A stretch of DNA of 64,000 bases, taken from Bacteroidaceae bacterium (GTDB lineage: Bacteria; Bacteroidota; Bacteroidia; Bacteroidales; Bacteroidaceae). The position numbers and the translations under genes were made by a program. A model generated the notes under the pieces. That model had not been told where the DNA came from and did not search any database. It saw only the letters and a program-made list of their open reading frames with translations. Location: positions 1 through 64,000 of the forward strand of contig JAKSIZ010000005.1 of NCBI GenBank assembly GCA_024398515.1. The letters run 5' to 3'. Below, piece after piece: positions 17,713 through 25,806 of the stretch. The first letter of the stretch is position 1. Each line of letters starts with the position of its first letter.

Positions 17713-19251
17713 TCACTCAACCCAGTCGCTGCGGTCGAGGTTGCGATAGCCTACGGCTTCGGCTATATGAGTGACTTCAATGTTCTGCTTTCCGTCAAGG
17801 TCGGCTATGGTTCTGGCAACTTTTATGATGCGGTCGTAGGCACGGGCTGAAAGTTTCAGGCGCTCCATAGCCATCTTCAGCATCCCTGTGCTGTGTTCAT
17901 CAAGTTGTGCAAACTTACGTATCTGCGCAGGTTTCATCTGTGCATTGCAGTGTATGCCCTTCAATCCACGGAAACGTTCCTCTTGAATCTTGCGTGCCCT
18001 AACAACTCTTTCCCTTATCATAGCACTCGGTTCGCCCTTTGGAGCGTTAATAAGGTCGTCTATCCCCAACGCTTGCAACTCTATCTGCAGGTCGATACGG
18101 TCCATCAAAGGCCCGCTAATCTTATGCATGTAGCGTTGTATCTGCCCAGGACTGCAGGTGCAGTGGTGTGTAGGGTCGTTATGGTAACCGCAAGGGCAAG
18201 GGTTCATTGAAGCGACAAACATGAACGAACTTGGATAGTCGATGGAATACTTTACTCGAGAAACGGTTATTCTTCTGTCTTCAAGCGGTTGTCGTAGAAC
18301 TTCCAAGACGTCTCGTCTAAACTCTGGCAATTCGTCTGCATATAGGACTCCGTTGTGTGCGAGGCTTATTTCACCAGGTTGAGGGGTTGTGCCTCCACCG
18401 ACGATTGCAACCGATGATATGGTGTGATGAGGTGAACGGAACGGGCGTTTTGATATAAGCGACACGTCTTTTCCCAGTTTCCCAGCAACGGAATATATCT
18501 GTGTGGTCTCAAGACTTTCCTCTATTGAGAGTGGTGGAAGAATGGAAGGTAGGCATTTTGCCATCATCGACTTACCGCTCCCAGGAGGGCCGACGAGAAT
18601 AATATTGTGTCCGCCTGCTGCGGCTACTTCGAGGGCACGCTTTACGCTTTGCTGCCCTTTCACATCGGCGAAGTCAAACTCAAAGTGCTGCTGATGGTCG
18701 AAGAACTCTGTCTTGACATCGATTGTCGTTGGTTCGAACCCTAATTCTCCGTTGAGGAATCGCATCACTTCCAAGATATTTCCCATGCCATAAACGTCAA
18801 TGCCCTGTACGACGGCAGCTTCCTTGACGTTTTCCTTCGGCAGAATAATGCCATGAAATCCCAATTCCTTTGCTTTCATTGCTATAGGCAGTGCACCGCG
18901 TATAGGGCAAAGTCTTCCGTCGAGACCGAGTTCTGCCATTATCATATAATGTTGGAGCTTGTCTGTAGCAACGTTATCGTTTGCCGCAAGCATGGCTATG
19001 GTTATCGGCAGGTCGTATCCACTGCCCGACTTCTGTATGTCGGCAGGTGAAAGATTTACGGTAATGTCGTTTTGTGGGAGTTTGATATTGACATTATTGA
19101 GCGCAGCGCGTATCCTTTCATAACTCTCCTTGACCGCAGTATCTGGCAGTCCTACAAGATGAAAATGTACCCCTTTCCTTATGCTCACCTCAACTGTAAC
19201 AGGAGTAACCTCCATTCCATTTACCGCAGCACAATACGTTTTTACCAACAT
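17713..19251 (-). CDS. comM: ComM/YifB-family Mg-chelatase-like AAA+ ATPase
   Basis: A 512-residue protein of the YifB/ComM family. An N-terminal LonC/ChlI-like domain (residues 1-170) precedes the AAA+ core with Walker A GPPGSGKSMMAKCLPSILPP (about residues 221-240) and the DELPEF Walker B. Conserved cysteines (NPCPCGYHNDPTHHCTCSP) and the C-terminal Mg-chelatase domain follow. ComM is a hexameric helicase that extends branch migration during natural transformation in gamma-proteobacteria; the role in Bacteroidales is inferred. The gene follows the lipoprotein gene by 14 bp and is probably its operon partner. Confidence 0.92.
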   Translation of the reverse strand: MLVKTYCAAVNGMEVTPVTVEVSIRKGVHFHLVGLPDTAVKESYERIRAALNNVNIKLPQNDITVNLSPADIQKSGSGYDLPITIAMLAANDNVATDKLQHYMIMAELGLDGRLCPIRGALPIAMKAKELGFHGIILPKENVKEAAVVQGIDVYGMGNILEVMRFLNGELGFEPTTIDVKTEFFDHQQHFEFDFADVKGQQSVKRALEVAAAGGHNIILVGPPGSGKSMMAKCLPSILPPLSIEESLETTQIYSVAGKLGKDVSLISKRPFRSPHHTISSVAIVGGGTTPQPGEISLAHNGVLYADELPEFRRDVLEVLRQPLEDRRITVSRVKYSIDYPSSFMFVASMNPCPCGYHNDPTHHCTCSPGQIQRYMHKISGPLMDRIDLQIELQALGIDDLINAPKGEPSAMIRERVVRARKIQEERFRGLKGIHCNAQMKPAQIRKFAQLDEHSTGMLKMAMERLKLSARAYDRIIKVARTIADLDGKQNIEVTHIAEAVGYRNLDRSDWVE

Positions 19252-19265
19252 GATTTATTTAGGAT

Positions 19266-20279
19266 TTAAGGGTTCATAACGAGTTCACTGATTGCATCAT
19301 AGTCCAAGCCGCGGGCAATAATCTTCCCTTGCTTATCGATGACCAGATTGTCGGGGAGGTAGCATATTCCTAACTGTGACGACAACTCTGAATTAAGCAT
19401 CTCGCCATCGCAGACGACAGGCCATTCTATCTCGTCGTTCTTTAATATTTGCTTCACCTGACGCTTGTCAGCATCGAGCGAAACGCCAAGAACTGCCATC
19501 TTCGACTCGTTGCCACTATATAGAATATTCAATCTACGGTGTAGGTTCTGGCTTTCATAGTTCCACGATGCCCAAGCGACGATAACTCCAACCTTACCCT
19601 TGCAGAACGACTGGTCAATGGTAGTCCCGTCGATTGTCTTTGCCTTGAACTTTGGCAGACGCTGGTTCACTGCGACGGCGGCAAGCGATTCGGCTTGGTT
19701 CTTCAACTTCTTTGCCATTCGATTGTTTGGATTTGCTGCAATGACCTGCTTCAAGAGTTTTGTTGCCTTAGCGTAATCTGGCTCGGAAGTCTTTACTAAA
19801 TAACGTGAAATGAGGTAAGTTGACACTGGCGATTCAAGGTTTGCCGATACGAAATCTTCGACTGCCTGTACGGTTTGGGGCGGTGACATTTCAGCCACTT
19901 TTTGCCGAAACGACGTCATCAGTCGATTGGCTTTCGTTCCGCTTACCTCCATCTCTTTCAGGTGAGTGGCATCACCCTTTATCTTTGCCGTGCGACTTGG
20001 TTCGCCAAACACCACCTGCTCCGAGAAATTTGGGAATACAATTATAAAAGTTGCAGGCTTGTCGATAAAGGCTTGATAGGCAAACCTTCCGTCCTGGACT
20101 CTGATTGTGTCGAGTTTGTCCAGTCCTCCGTCGGTGGAATAGACGTAGAACTCGCCTTGGTTAAGGTTGAGAAACCTGCCTTCTATTTTGAAAAAATCGC
20201 CTTCTTTATTGCAACTTGACAATACGAGAGGCGATATAAGAATCAAGAATAATAGAAAGATCCTAAAATACTTTTTCAT
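19266..20279 (-). CDS. thioredoxin-fold lipoprotein lacking the CxxC active site
   Basis: A 337-residue lipoprotein: a hydrophobic leader ends at LSSC, giving an acylated Cys22. Residues 30-130 resemble the DUF4369 beta-domain that precedes many Bacteroidetes TlpA-like proteins, 130-200 are helical, and 205-337 are a TlpA/AhpC-TSA thioredoxin fold. Where the active site WCxxC is expected the sequence is W-A-S-W239-N240-Y-E-S243, so both cysteines are replaced and thiol-disulfide chemistry is unlikely. A binding or chaperone role is possible. It is the first gene of a probable two-gene unit with comM, downstream of tRNA-Leu on the same strand. Confidence 0.82.
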   Translation of the reverse strand: MKKYFRIFLLFLILISPLVLSSCNKEGDFFKIEGRFLNLNQGEFYVYSTDGGLDKLDTIRVQDGRFAYQAFIDKPATFIIVFPNFSEQVVFGEPSRTAKIKGDATHLKEMEVSGTKANRLMTSFRQKVAEMSPPQTVQAVEDFVSANLESPVSTYLISRYLVKTSEPDYAKATKLLKQVIAANPNNRMAKKLKNQAESLAAVAVNQRLPKFKAKTIDGTTIDQSFCKGKVGVIVAWASWNYESQNLHRRLNILYSGNESKMAVLGVSLDADKRQVKQILKNDEIEWPVVCDGEMLNSELSSQLGICYLPDNLVIDKQGKIIARGLDYDAISELVMNP

Positions 20280-20368
20280 AGTTTTTACGGTTTTATGGCT
20301 TTGCGGCTTTAAGGTTTTAGGTTTGCAGTCCGTATAACCTTACAACCGTATAACCGTATTTATGGTAG

Positions 20369-20455
20369 TGCCGCGAGCGGGACTCGAACCCGCACAGCCA
20401 TCTCTGGCCAAGGGATTTTAAGTCCCTCGTGTCTACCAATTCCACCATCGCGGCA
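20369..20455 (-). tRNA. tRNA-Leu(UAA)
   Basis: The 87-nt reverse complement folds as a class II tRNA: acceptor stem TGCCGCG/CGCGGCA, anticodon stem AGGGA/TCCCT with loop CTTAAAA giving anticodon UAA, a long variable arm, and T arm GCGGG-TTCGAGT-CCCGC. CCA is not encoded. Confidence 0.96.
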
Positions 20456-20469
20456 TCAGTTTTGCGATG

Positions 20470-20499
20470 CAAAGGTAATAAATAAATATGAAATACAAA
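20470..20499 (-). promoter_or_regulatory. promoter of tRNA-Leu
   Basis: Minus strand: TTTG (20499-20496), 18 bp, TACCTTTG (20477-20470). Both boxes match the Bacteroidetes consensus and the -7 box ends 14 bp before the tRNA. Confidence 0.75.
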
Positions 20500-20596
20500 A
20501 TAAATTCCTCAGTTTTTCTATTAACTTTTGAGTTTTTTACATTTATTTCCTGTAATCTCAGAACCCAATGGTCATAAACTACACCTTATTAATATT

Positions 20597-20616
20597 ACGC
20601 GTACGTACGCGCGCGT
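20597..20616. other. 20-bp alternating purine-pyrimidine tract
   Basis: A strict alternation of purine and pyrimidine (ACGCGTACGTACGCGCGCGT) with a 14-bp palindrome at 20598-20611. Such tracts can adopt Z-DNA. It lies in the 336-bp gap between the tRNA promoter and the FKBP operon, next to the 14-mer ACACCTTATTAATA (20582-20595). Apart from the -7-like box at 20735 nothing else is seen in that gap. Confidence 0.5.
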
Positions 20617-20712
20617 TTACTGATAAGGAGTCATAAGTTTGCTATTTTTTGTTTGAAAATTGACAAAATGCTTAAAATTATACAATAAAATGAAAAATTA
20701 TTGGCATAATGT

Positions 20713-20742
20713 TTTTTATTTTGGAATTTTGATGTAAATTTG
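20713..20742 (+). promoter_or_regulatory. possible promoter of the FKBP operon
   Basis: TAAATTTG (20735-20742) is a perfect -7 box. Upstream at 18 bp there is only TTTT (20713-20716) instead of TTTG. The start codon at 20792 follows by 49 bp. Confidence 0.42.
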
Positions 20743-20791
20743 TACGATTTTAGCAAAAAGGAACAGAAATTTTAGTATTTAATCAAGAAAA

Positions 20792-21232
20792 ATGGGAAAG
20801 TATAGTTATTCAGAACTATTGAAGATGCTCCAAGCATCAGTGTATGAAACAAAGGAAGAAGGAGAAAAATATCTGGCTGACAATGCCAAGAAAGACGGTG
20901 TAATCAGCCTGCCATCAGGTTTGCAGTATTCTGTCATAAAGGAAGGCACAGGCAAGAAACCAAAAGCAACTGATAAGGTAAAGTGTCATTATGAAGGTTT
21001 CCTGATTGACGGAACGGTCTTCGACAGCAGCGTACAGCGTGGTGAACCTGCAGTATTTCCGCTGAATGGAGTCATTGCAGGATGGACTGAAGGTGTGCAG
21101 TTGATGGCAGAAGGAGCGAAGTACCGTTTCTTCATTCCTTATAACCTTGCATACGGACCACAAGGTGCTGGTGCTGCAATACCTCCTTATGCAGCGCTTA
21201 TATTTGACGTAGAACTTATAGAAATCCAATAA
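20792..21232 (+). CDS. FKBP-type peptidyl-prolyl isomerase, cytoplasmic form
   Basis: A 146-residue protein with no signal peptide. A 40-residue helical lead ([16 protein letters not shown]) is followed by one FKBP domain (about 42-146) with [35 protein letters not shown] and IPYNLAYG, the usual active-site segments. It catalyses cis-trans isomerisation of X-Pro bonds. It is the first of three consecutive FKBP genes (22-bp gap to the next); only this one lacks an export signal, so the cluster serves the cytoplasm and the envelope. Confidence 0.92.
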   Translation: MGKYSYSELLKMLQASVYETKEEGEKYLADNAKKDGVISLPSGLQYSVIKEGTGKKPKATDKVKCHYEGFLIDGTVFDSSVQRGEPAVFPLNGVIAGWTEGVQLMAEGAKYRFFIPYNLAYGPQGAGAAIPPYAALIFDVELIEIQ

Positions 21233-21254
21233 TTTTATTAAAACTAACAAAAAA

Positions 21255-22118
21255 ATGAAAAAGATTATTTTAGCAATGATCGCAGGTGTAATGATTCTTT
21301 CATCTTGCGGCAACGGCACTCCAAGTGCAAAACTCGAGAACAATGTTGACTCACTTAGTTATCTCTTTGGTACAGTTCAGGCACAGCAGGGCTTGAGAGA
21401 GTACATCTTCAATCAGCTCGGTGTTGACTCTGCTTACATCGACGATTTCATCAGAGGCGTGAACGAAGGTGCTGGCGACTGCAGCAAGTCAAAGGAAGCT
21501 TACATTGCAGGTATTCAGATTGGTGCACAGGTTAAGAACCAGATGATGAAGCAACTTAACTACACTATCGCAGGCAAGGATTCTGTTGAGGTTATCTCAA
21601 AGAACAACTATCTTGCAGCTTTCTGTGCAATAGCAAAGAACGAAAAGCCAATTCTTAATCCAGAGACAATAAAGATTGATTCACTTATGAATTTGGTTAA
21701 GACTGACTTCGTTATGAAAGACCCTAAGAACATCAAGAACAAGGAAGCTGGTGAGAAGTTCTTGAAGGAAAACGCAAAGAAGGAAGGCGTCGTAACACTC
21801 CCTTCAGGCGTTCAGTATAAAGTTATCACAGAAGGTACAGGCGAGAAGCCAACTGCCGACAAGACTGTTGCAGTTAAGTATGAAGGCAAGACTATCGACG
21901 GTAAGGTATTCGATAGCAACTGGGACAAGGAAGAACCAGCCGACATGCCTGTTGCTTCTGTAATCCCTGGCTTTGGCGAGGCTTTGCAGTTGATGCCTGT
22001 AGGTTCAGAATGGGAAATATACATTCCACAGGATAAGGCTTACGGTGCAAATGCTCAGGGTAGCATTGACGCATTCTCAACTCTTATCTTCAAAGTAAAG
22101 GTTATTGAGATTAAATAA
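21255..22118 (+). CDS. FKBP-type peptidyl-prolyl isomerase, lipoprotein
   Basis: A 287-residue Mip/FkpA-like protein. The lipobox ILSSC gives an acylated Cys18. An N-terminal helical dimerisation region (about 25-165) starts with the VDSLSYLFG motif shared with the next gene, then a linker helix and an FKBP domain (about 180-287) with LPSGVQYKVITEGTG, DGKVFDSN, VIPGFGEALQLM and IPQDKAYG. It should act as a periplasm-facing foldase anchored in a membrane. It ends 5 bp before the next FKBP gene. Confidence 0.92.
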   Translation: MKKIILAMIAGVMILSSCGNGTPSAKLENNVDSLSYLFGTVQAQQGLREYIFNQLGVDSAYIDDFIRGVNEGAGDCSKSKEAYIAGIQIGAQVKNQMMKQLNYTIAGKDSVEVISKNNYLAAFCAIAKNEKPILNPETIKIDSLMNLVKTDFVMKDPKNIKNKEAGEKFLKENAKKEGVVTLPSGVQYKVITEGTGEKPTADKTVAVKYEGKTIDGKVFDSNWDKEEPADMPVASVIPGFGEALQLMPVGSEWEIYIPQDKAYGANAQGSIDAFSTLIFKVKVIEIK

Positions 22119-22123
22119 TCACT

Positions 22124-22963
22124 ATGAAAAAGATATTATTTGCAACATTTATCTTCGTCTCGGTCTGTGCTTCGGCGCAGACCAAAGGCGATGTACAACT
22201 AAAGAACCCTACGGATTCAATTAGCTATACTGCAGGATATGCAAATTCTACAGGACTTGACGCTTTTCTTGAAAGACAATTCAACATCAGCAAGAAGGAC
22301 CTTCCTGAATTTGTAGAAGCATTTAAAGCTGCACTGAAGAAAGTGGGCAACAAAAAAGCTACTATTGAACTTGCAGGTGCTACTATTGCCAACCAAATTG
22401 GCACAACTATGGTTCCGCAGTTGAAAGAGCAGTTTGAAGGCACAAAGCTGAACGACGACTTGCTCTATCGTGGTTTGCTCGATGGTTTGATGCAGGATAC
22501 GGCTGTGGTTAATCGTACAGCAGCACAAAAATACTTCAGAGGAAAGGTTGACGATATTCGCAAGGCAAAGGAAGAAGCACAGAAAGAAGCCGGTAAGAAA
22601 TGGCTTGCCGACAATGCTAAGAAGAAGGGTGTGAAGACTCTCCCTTCAGGCTTGCAGTATAAAGTCATCACAGAAGGCACTGGTGCAATCCCTACAAAGG
22701 ACCAGACTGTAACAGTGAAGTATGAAGGCAAGACCATCGACGGTAAGGTATTCGACAGCAGTTACAAGCGCAATCCTCAGACAACCGACTTTAAGCCAAC
22801 TCAAGTCATAAAGGGTTGGACAGAGGCTCTTACAATGATGCCTGTTGGCTCAGTTTGGGAACTCTACATACCTGAGAACCTTGCATACGGCTCACAGCAA
22901 AAGCCAAACATACCGGCATACAGCACTCTGATATTCAAAGTAGAACTTATTGGAATTAAATAA
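22124..22963 (+). CDS. FKBP-type peptidyl-prolyl isomerase, periplasmic
   Basis: A 279-residue Mip/FkpA-like protein with a cleavable signal peptide (residues 1-19, ASAQ). It shares the two-part plan of the previous gene: helical dimerisation domain (about 25-150, DSISYTAGYAN) and C-terminal FKBP domain (about 170-279) with LPSGLQYKVITEGTG, DGKVFDSS and IPENLAYG. The two domains of both proteins are clearly similar, pointing to tandem duplication. Lies 11 bp before the Lrp gene. Confidence 0.92.
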   Translation: MKKILFATFIFVSVCASAQTKGDVQLKNPTDSISYTAGYANSTGLDAFLERQFNISKKDLPEFVEAFKAALKKVGNKKATIELAGATIANQIGTTMVPQLKEQFEGTKLNDDLLYRGLLDGLMQDTAVVNRTAAQKYFRGKVDDIRKAKEEAQKEAGKKWLADNAKKKGVKTLPSGLQYKVITEGTGAIPTKDQTVTVKYEGKTIDGKVFDSSYKRNPQTTDFKPTQVIKGWTEALTMMPVGSVWELYIPENLAYGSQQKPNIPAYSTLIFKVELIGIK

Positions 22964-22974
22964 TTATAACATTT

Positions 22975-23511
22975 ATGGCTAAGGACGAGAAATTAGATGC
23001 CCTTGACAGAAAGATTTTGAAAATCTTGTCGAAGAGCGCACGTACTCCTTTCAAGGATGTAGCTGAGGTTTGCGGCGTATCGCGTGCAGCAATTCATCAG
23101 CGCGTACAAAAAATGGTTGACGATGAAGTTATCCTTGGCAGCATGTTTATCGTAAACCCTAAAAGCGTTGGATATCTCACTTGCACTTACGTAGGCATAC
23201 AACTCGAAAAGGGAAATATGAGTGGCATTGTTACTGACGAACTTTATAAGATACCGGAAGTGGTTGAATGCCATCTCACAACAGGTCCTTATTCTATGCT
23301 TGCAAAGGTTTATGCAAGAGACAACGAGCAACTGCTTGACCTGCTTCACAACAAGATTGCACAGATTGAAGGTATCGCTTCAACTGAAACTCTCATCTCG
23401 CTTGACCAGTGTATCATGAGAGAGATTCCTGTGTGTGAACCTATATCAACCCCAGTAAAGTCAAGAACAAGACGAAATGTGCCAATACGACTGGACGAAG
23501 ACGCTGAATAA
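22975..23511 (+). CDS. Lrp/AsnC-family transcriptional regulator
   Basis: A 178-residue regulator. An N-terminal winged helix-turn-helix (residues 8-60, LDALDRKILKILSKSARTPF and CGVSRAAIHQRVQKM) is followed by the RAM/AsnC ligand domain (about 70-150). The tail from about 155 is basic and extends beyond the usual 150-160 residues. Members bind amino acids and control amino-acid metabolism genes. Its position inside a run of FKBP genes and a peptidase fusion suggests it controls these or responds to peptide-derived amino acids. It overlaps the next gene by 35 bp. Confidence 0.92.
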   Translation: MAKDEKLDALDRKILKILSKSARTPFKDVAEVCGVSRAAIHQRVQKMVDDEVILGSMFIVNPKSVGYLTCTYVGIQLEKGNMSGIVTDELYKIPEVVECHLTTGPYSMLAKVYARDNEQLLDLLHNKIAQIEGIASTETLISLDQCIMREIPVCEPISTPVKSRTRRNVPIRLDEDAE

Positions 23512-25207
23512 CATCTATTCCACTTTTCCAGAATATGTGGAAAAACCCATTATTGGCATAATGGGCAACTATGGTGACAAGGGATGCGAACTGGGATCTG
23601 GTTACTACAAATCGGTAATCAGGGCTGGTGGCATCCCTTTTATCATACCTCCTTGCGACGACAAGGACGTTATAATCAATAGCCTTGAAAACATTGACGC
23701 GCTTATTATCAGTGGTGGCGCCGACGTAAATCCGCTCTTTGCGGGCGAGGAACCGTCGCCATTGCTGCATGGCATCAACCCTGAGCGCGACCTTGCAGAA
23801 CTGCTTGCAATCAATCTGGCATACAATCGCCAACTGCCGATGCTTGGCATTTGCCGTGGCATACAGATGTTGGCTGTGGCTCTTGGTGGGCAAATACATC
23901 AGGACATAAACCATTTGCCAGGTGTCATCAAGCATTCTCAGGACCTTGACCGAGACAAGGAAAGTCATACGGTCACACTTGAAAAGAACTCAATCCTACA
24001 TAATATATATAAGGAGGAAAAGATATTTGTCAATTCATTCCATCATCAGGCGGTTAAGGACGAGGGCAATAAGTTCCGCATTACAGCCAAATCTGCCGAT
24101 GGAGTGATAGAAGCAATCGAGAGCACCGAGTGCAAACCTATCATGGGAGTGCAGTGGCATCCGGAATGTCTTGCGTCAGGATCACCTATTTTCGATTGGA
24201 TTGTGGGCGAAGCCAAGCTTTTCCGTCAGGCAAAACGTGTGCACGACACTACCCTGACGCTCGATTCGCATTGCGATACTCCAATGTTTTTCCCACAGGG
24301 AATAGACTTTGGACGCCGCGACAACAGGATTCTCGTTGACATTGAAAAGATGCACGAGGGCCGTCAGGATGCGACAATCATGGTGGCATACATCCCTCAG
24401 ATGCGCGACAATGAGAATGGTCGTCGCGACAATCGTGCCTTTGCCGACAATATCTTCGACGAGATAGAACGAATACAACGCAATAATAGCGACCATCTAC
24501 GCATTGCCAGAACACCGTCCGACTTGCTGCAAAACAAGGCCGACGGCTACAAATCCATCATGTTAGGAATAGAAAACGGCATTGCACTCGACGGAAACAT
24601 TGACAACGTCCGCCACTTTGCCGACCGTGGAATAGTCTATCTTACGCTTTGCCACAACGGCGACAACGACATCTGCGACAGTGCTCGTGGCACTCAGACA
24701 CACAATGGAGTTAGCGAATTTGGGCAAAAAGTCATTGCTGAACTCAATAATTGTGGCATTATGGTTGACCTCAGCCATGCTGCAGAAAAGAGTTTCTACG
24801 ATGCACTCGACCTTAGTCGCACGCCGATTGTTTGCTCTCACTCGTCGGTGCGCACACTTTGCGACCACCCTCGCAACCTCACCGACGACCAGATGCGGGC
24901 ACTTGCAAAGGCTGGAGGCGTGATGCAAGTCACCGCATATCACGGTTTCCTTCTTAAGGATGGAGAGGCAACGATACGCCACCTCATCAATCATCTCGAC
25001 TATGCCATACGCATCATGGGCATAGAACACGTAGGATTGGGCACCGACTTCGATGGTGATGGAGGCGTAAGCGGACTTGCCAATTCGTCGGAAATGCTCA
25101 ACTTCACGCGTCAGTTATTGCTGAAACGATACTCGCTCAACGACATAAAACTTATCTGGGGCGGCAACTTCCTTCGGGTTATGGACATTTGTCAACGAAG
25201 GAACTAA
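23477..25207 (+). CDS. fusion of C26 glutamine-amidotransferase-like hydrolase and M19 dipeptidase
   Basis: A 576-residue cytoplasmic protein with two peptidase modules. Residues 20-250 are a class I amidotransferase-like C26 domain (PuuD/gamma-glutamyl hydrolase type) with nucleophile C126 in GICRGIQ and partner H228-P-E230. Residues 255-575 are an M19 membrane-dipeptidase-like metal enzyme with H265-x-D267, GIENG, DLSHAAEKS, PIVCSHSSVR and GTDFDGDG. Together they could cut gamma-glutamyl compounds and then dipeptides; the order of action is inference. The start at 23477 lies inside the Lrp gene (35-bp overlap), suggesting translational coupling. It is the last gene of the FKBP-Lrp run. Confidence 0.9.
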   Translation: MCQYDWTKTLNNIYSTFPEYVEKPIIGIMGNYGDKGCELGSGYYKSVIRAGGIPFIIPPCDDKDVIINSLENIDALIISGGADVNPLFAGEEPSPLLHGINPERDLAELLAINLAYNRQLPMLGICRGIQMLAVALGGQIHQDINHLPGVIKHSQDLDRDKESHTVTLEKNSILHNIYKEEKIFVNSFHHQAVKDEGNKFRITAKSADGVIEAIESTECKPIMGVQWHPECLASGSPIFDWIVGEAKLFRQAKRVHDTTLTLDSHCDTPMFFPQGIDFGRRDNRILVDIEKMHEGRQDATIMVAYIPQMRDNENGRRDNRAFADNIFDEIERIQRNNSDHLRIARTPSDLLQNKADGYKSIMLGIENGIALDGNIDNVRHFADRGIVYLTLCHNGDNDICDSARGTQTHNGVSEFGQKVIAELNNCGIMVDLSHAAEKSFYDALDLSRTPIVCSHSSVRTLCDHPRNLTDDQMRALAKAGGVMQVTAYHGFLLKDGEATIRHLINHLDYAIRIMGIEHVGLGTDFDGDGGVSGLANSSEMLNFTRQLLLKRYSLNDIKLIWGGNFLRVMDICQRRN

Positions 25208-25239
25208 CCCCTCCCTCCCATCACCATAAACAGTTATTG

Positions 25240-25501
25240 GTGTCCACTAAATTATAGCCTGTAAGGCTTACACCTATCAGCCCTGGGCAAAGCGAAGCCC
25301 CCCTCATTCCCCCCAAGGGGGATAAAAGGTATCGTTCACTCCCCCTTGGGGGAGCATGGAGGGGGCTAAAAGCTTCCTTGGGGCATTGCGTTTTAATGCT
25401 TTTGCTCTTACAGAGCGTAGTTAATCTGCGTCATTATACCCAGGGCGCCGCTACGCTATGCCCTGGGCTGATGGCTTGCTGCTCCTCCGGAACGTACAAG
25501 A
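25240..25501 (+). repeat. CAGCCCAGGG-type hairpin repeat (family 2), copy I, interrupted
   Basis: It begins GTGTCCACTAAATTATAGCC and ends with CTCCTCCGGAACGTACAAG. The two inner halves ATCAGCCCTGGGC and GCCCTGGGCTGAT pair. Compared with copies II and III it is interrupted by a family-3 GC repeat (25296-25367) and about 70 bp of other sequence. No gene lies in the 25208-25806 gap; this repeat and element C fill most of it. Confidence 0.75.
25296..25367. repeat. family-3 GC repeat nested in family 2
   Basis: A 72-bp copy with AGCCCCCCTC and GGAGGGGGCT ends and inner CCCCCCAAGGGGG and TCCCCCTTGGGGGA palindromes. Its position inside the family-2 repeat shows that family 3 can move or be copied. 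Confidence 0.75.
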
Positions 25502-25558
25502 TGTAACACTTTCAGCCTATGTTTTTGCTGGCTTCAACGCTCAGACATATAAGGTCGG

Positions 25559-25655
25559 GCGTTAAAGTCGGAAAAACATTGCAGCAATGTTGGTCCGAAC
25601 ATTGCTCCAATGTTGGAGTCAACATTGCTGCAATGTTTGGCGGAGTTAAGCGTTC
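25559..25655 (+). repeat. triple-palindrome element C (class AACATTGCAGCAATGTT)
   Basis: Units at 25575-25591, 25598-25614 (centre changed to GCTCC) and 25621-25637, with 6-nt linkers GGTCCG and GGAGTC. Units 1 and 3 are exact reverse complements. The 3' flank is GGAGTTAAGCGTTC as in elements B and D. The 5' flank is GCGTTAAAGTCGG, a variant shared with element G. Confidence 0.9.
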
Positions 25656-25733
25656 AACTTTTCAATGCCATTCGGAGAACCATCGAAAAAGATAACGTGA
25701 ATTTGCAAGTTTCATAATTTTGTTGGCAATTTA

Positions 25734-25765
25734 TTTGTGCAAGTATCGCGATTTTATTATATTTG
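25734..25765 (+). promoter_or_regulatory. promoter of the glutaminyl-cyclase-like gene
   Basis: TTTG (25734-25737), 20 bp, TATATTTG (25758-25765), an exact consensus match 41 bp before the ATG at 25807. It supports 25807 rather than 25905 as the true gene start. Confidence 0.75.
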
Positions 25766-25806
25766 CACCGCAATTGAGAAACCAAAGTAACTAAAAGGTC
25801 TTCAAA

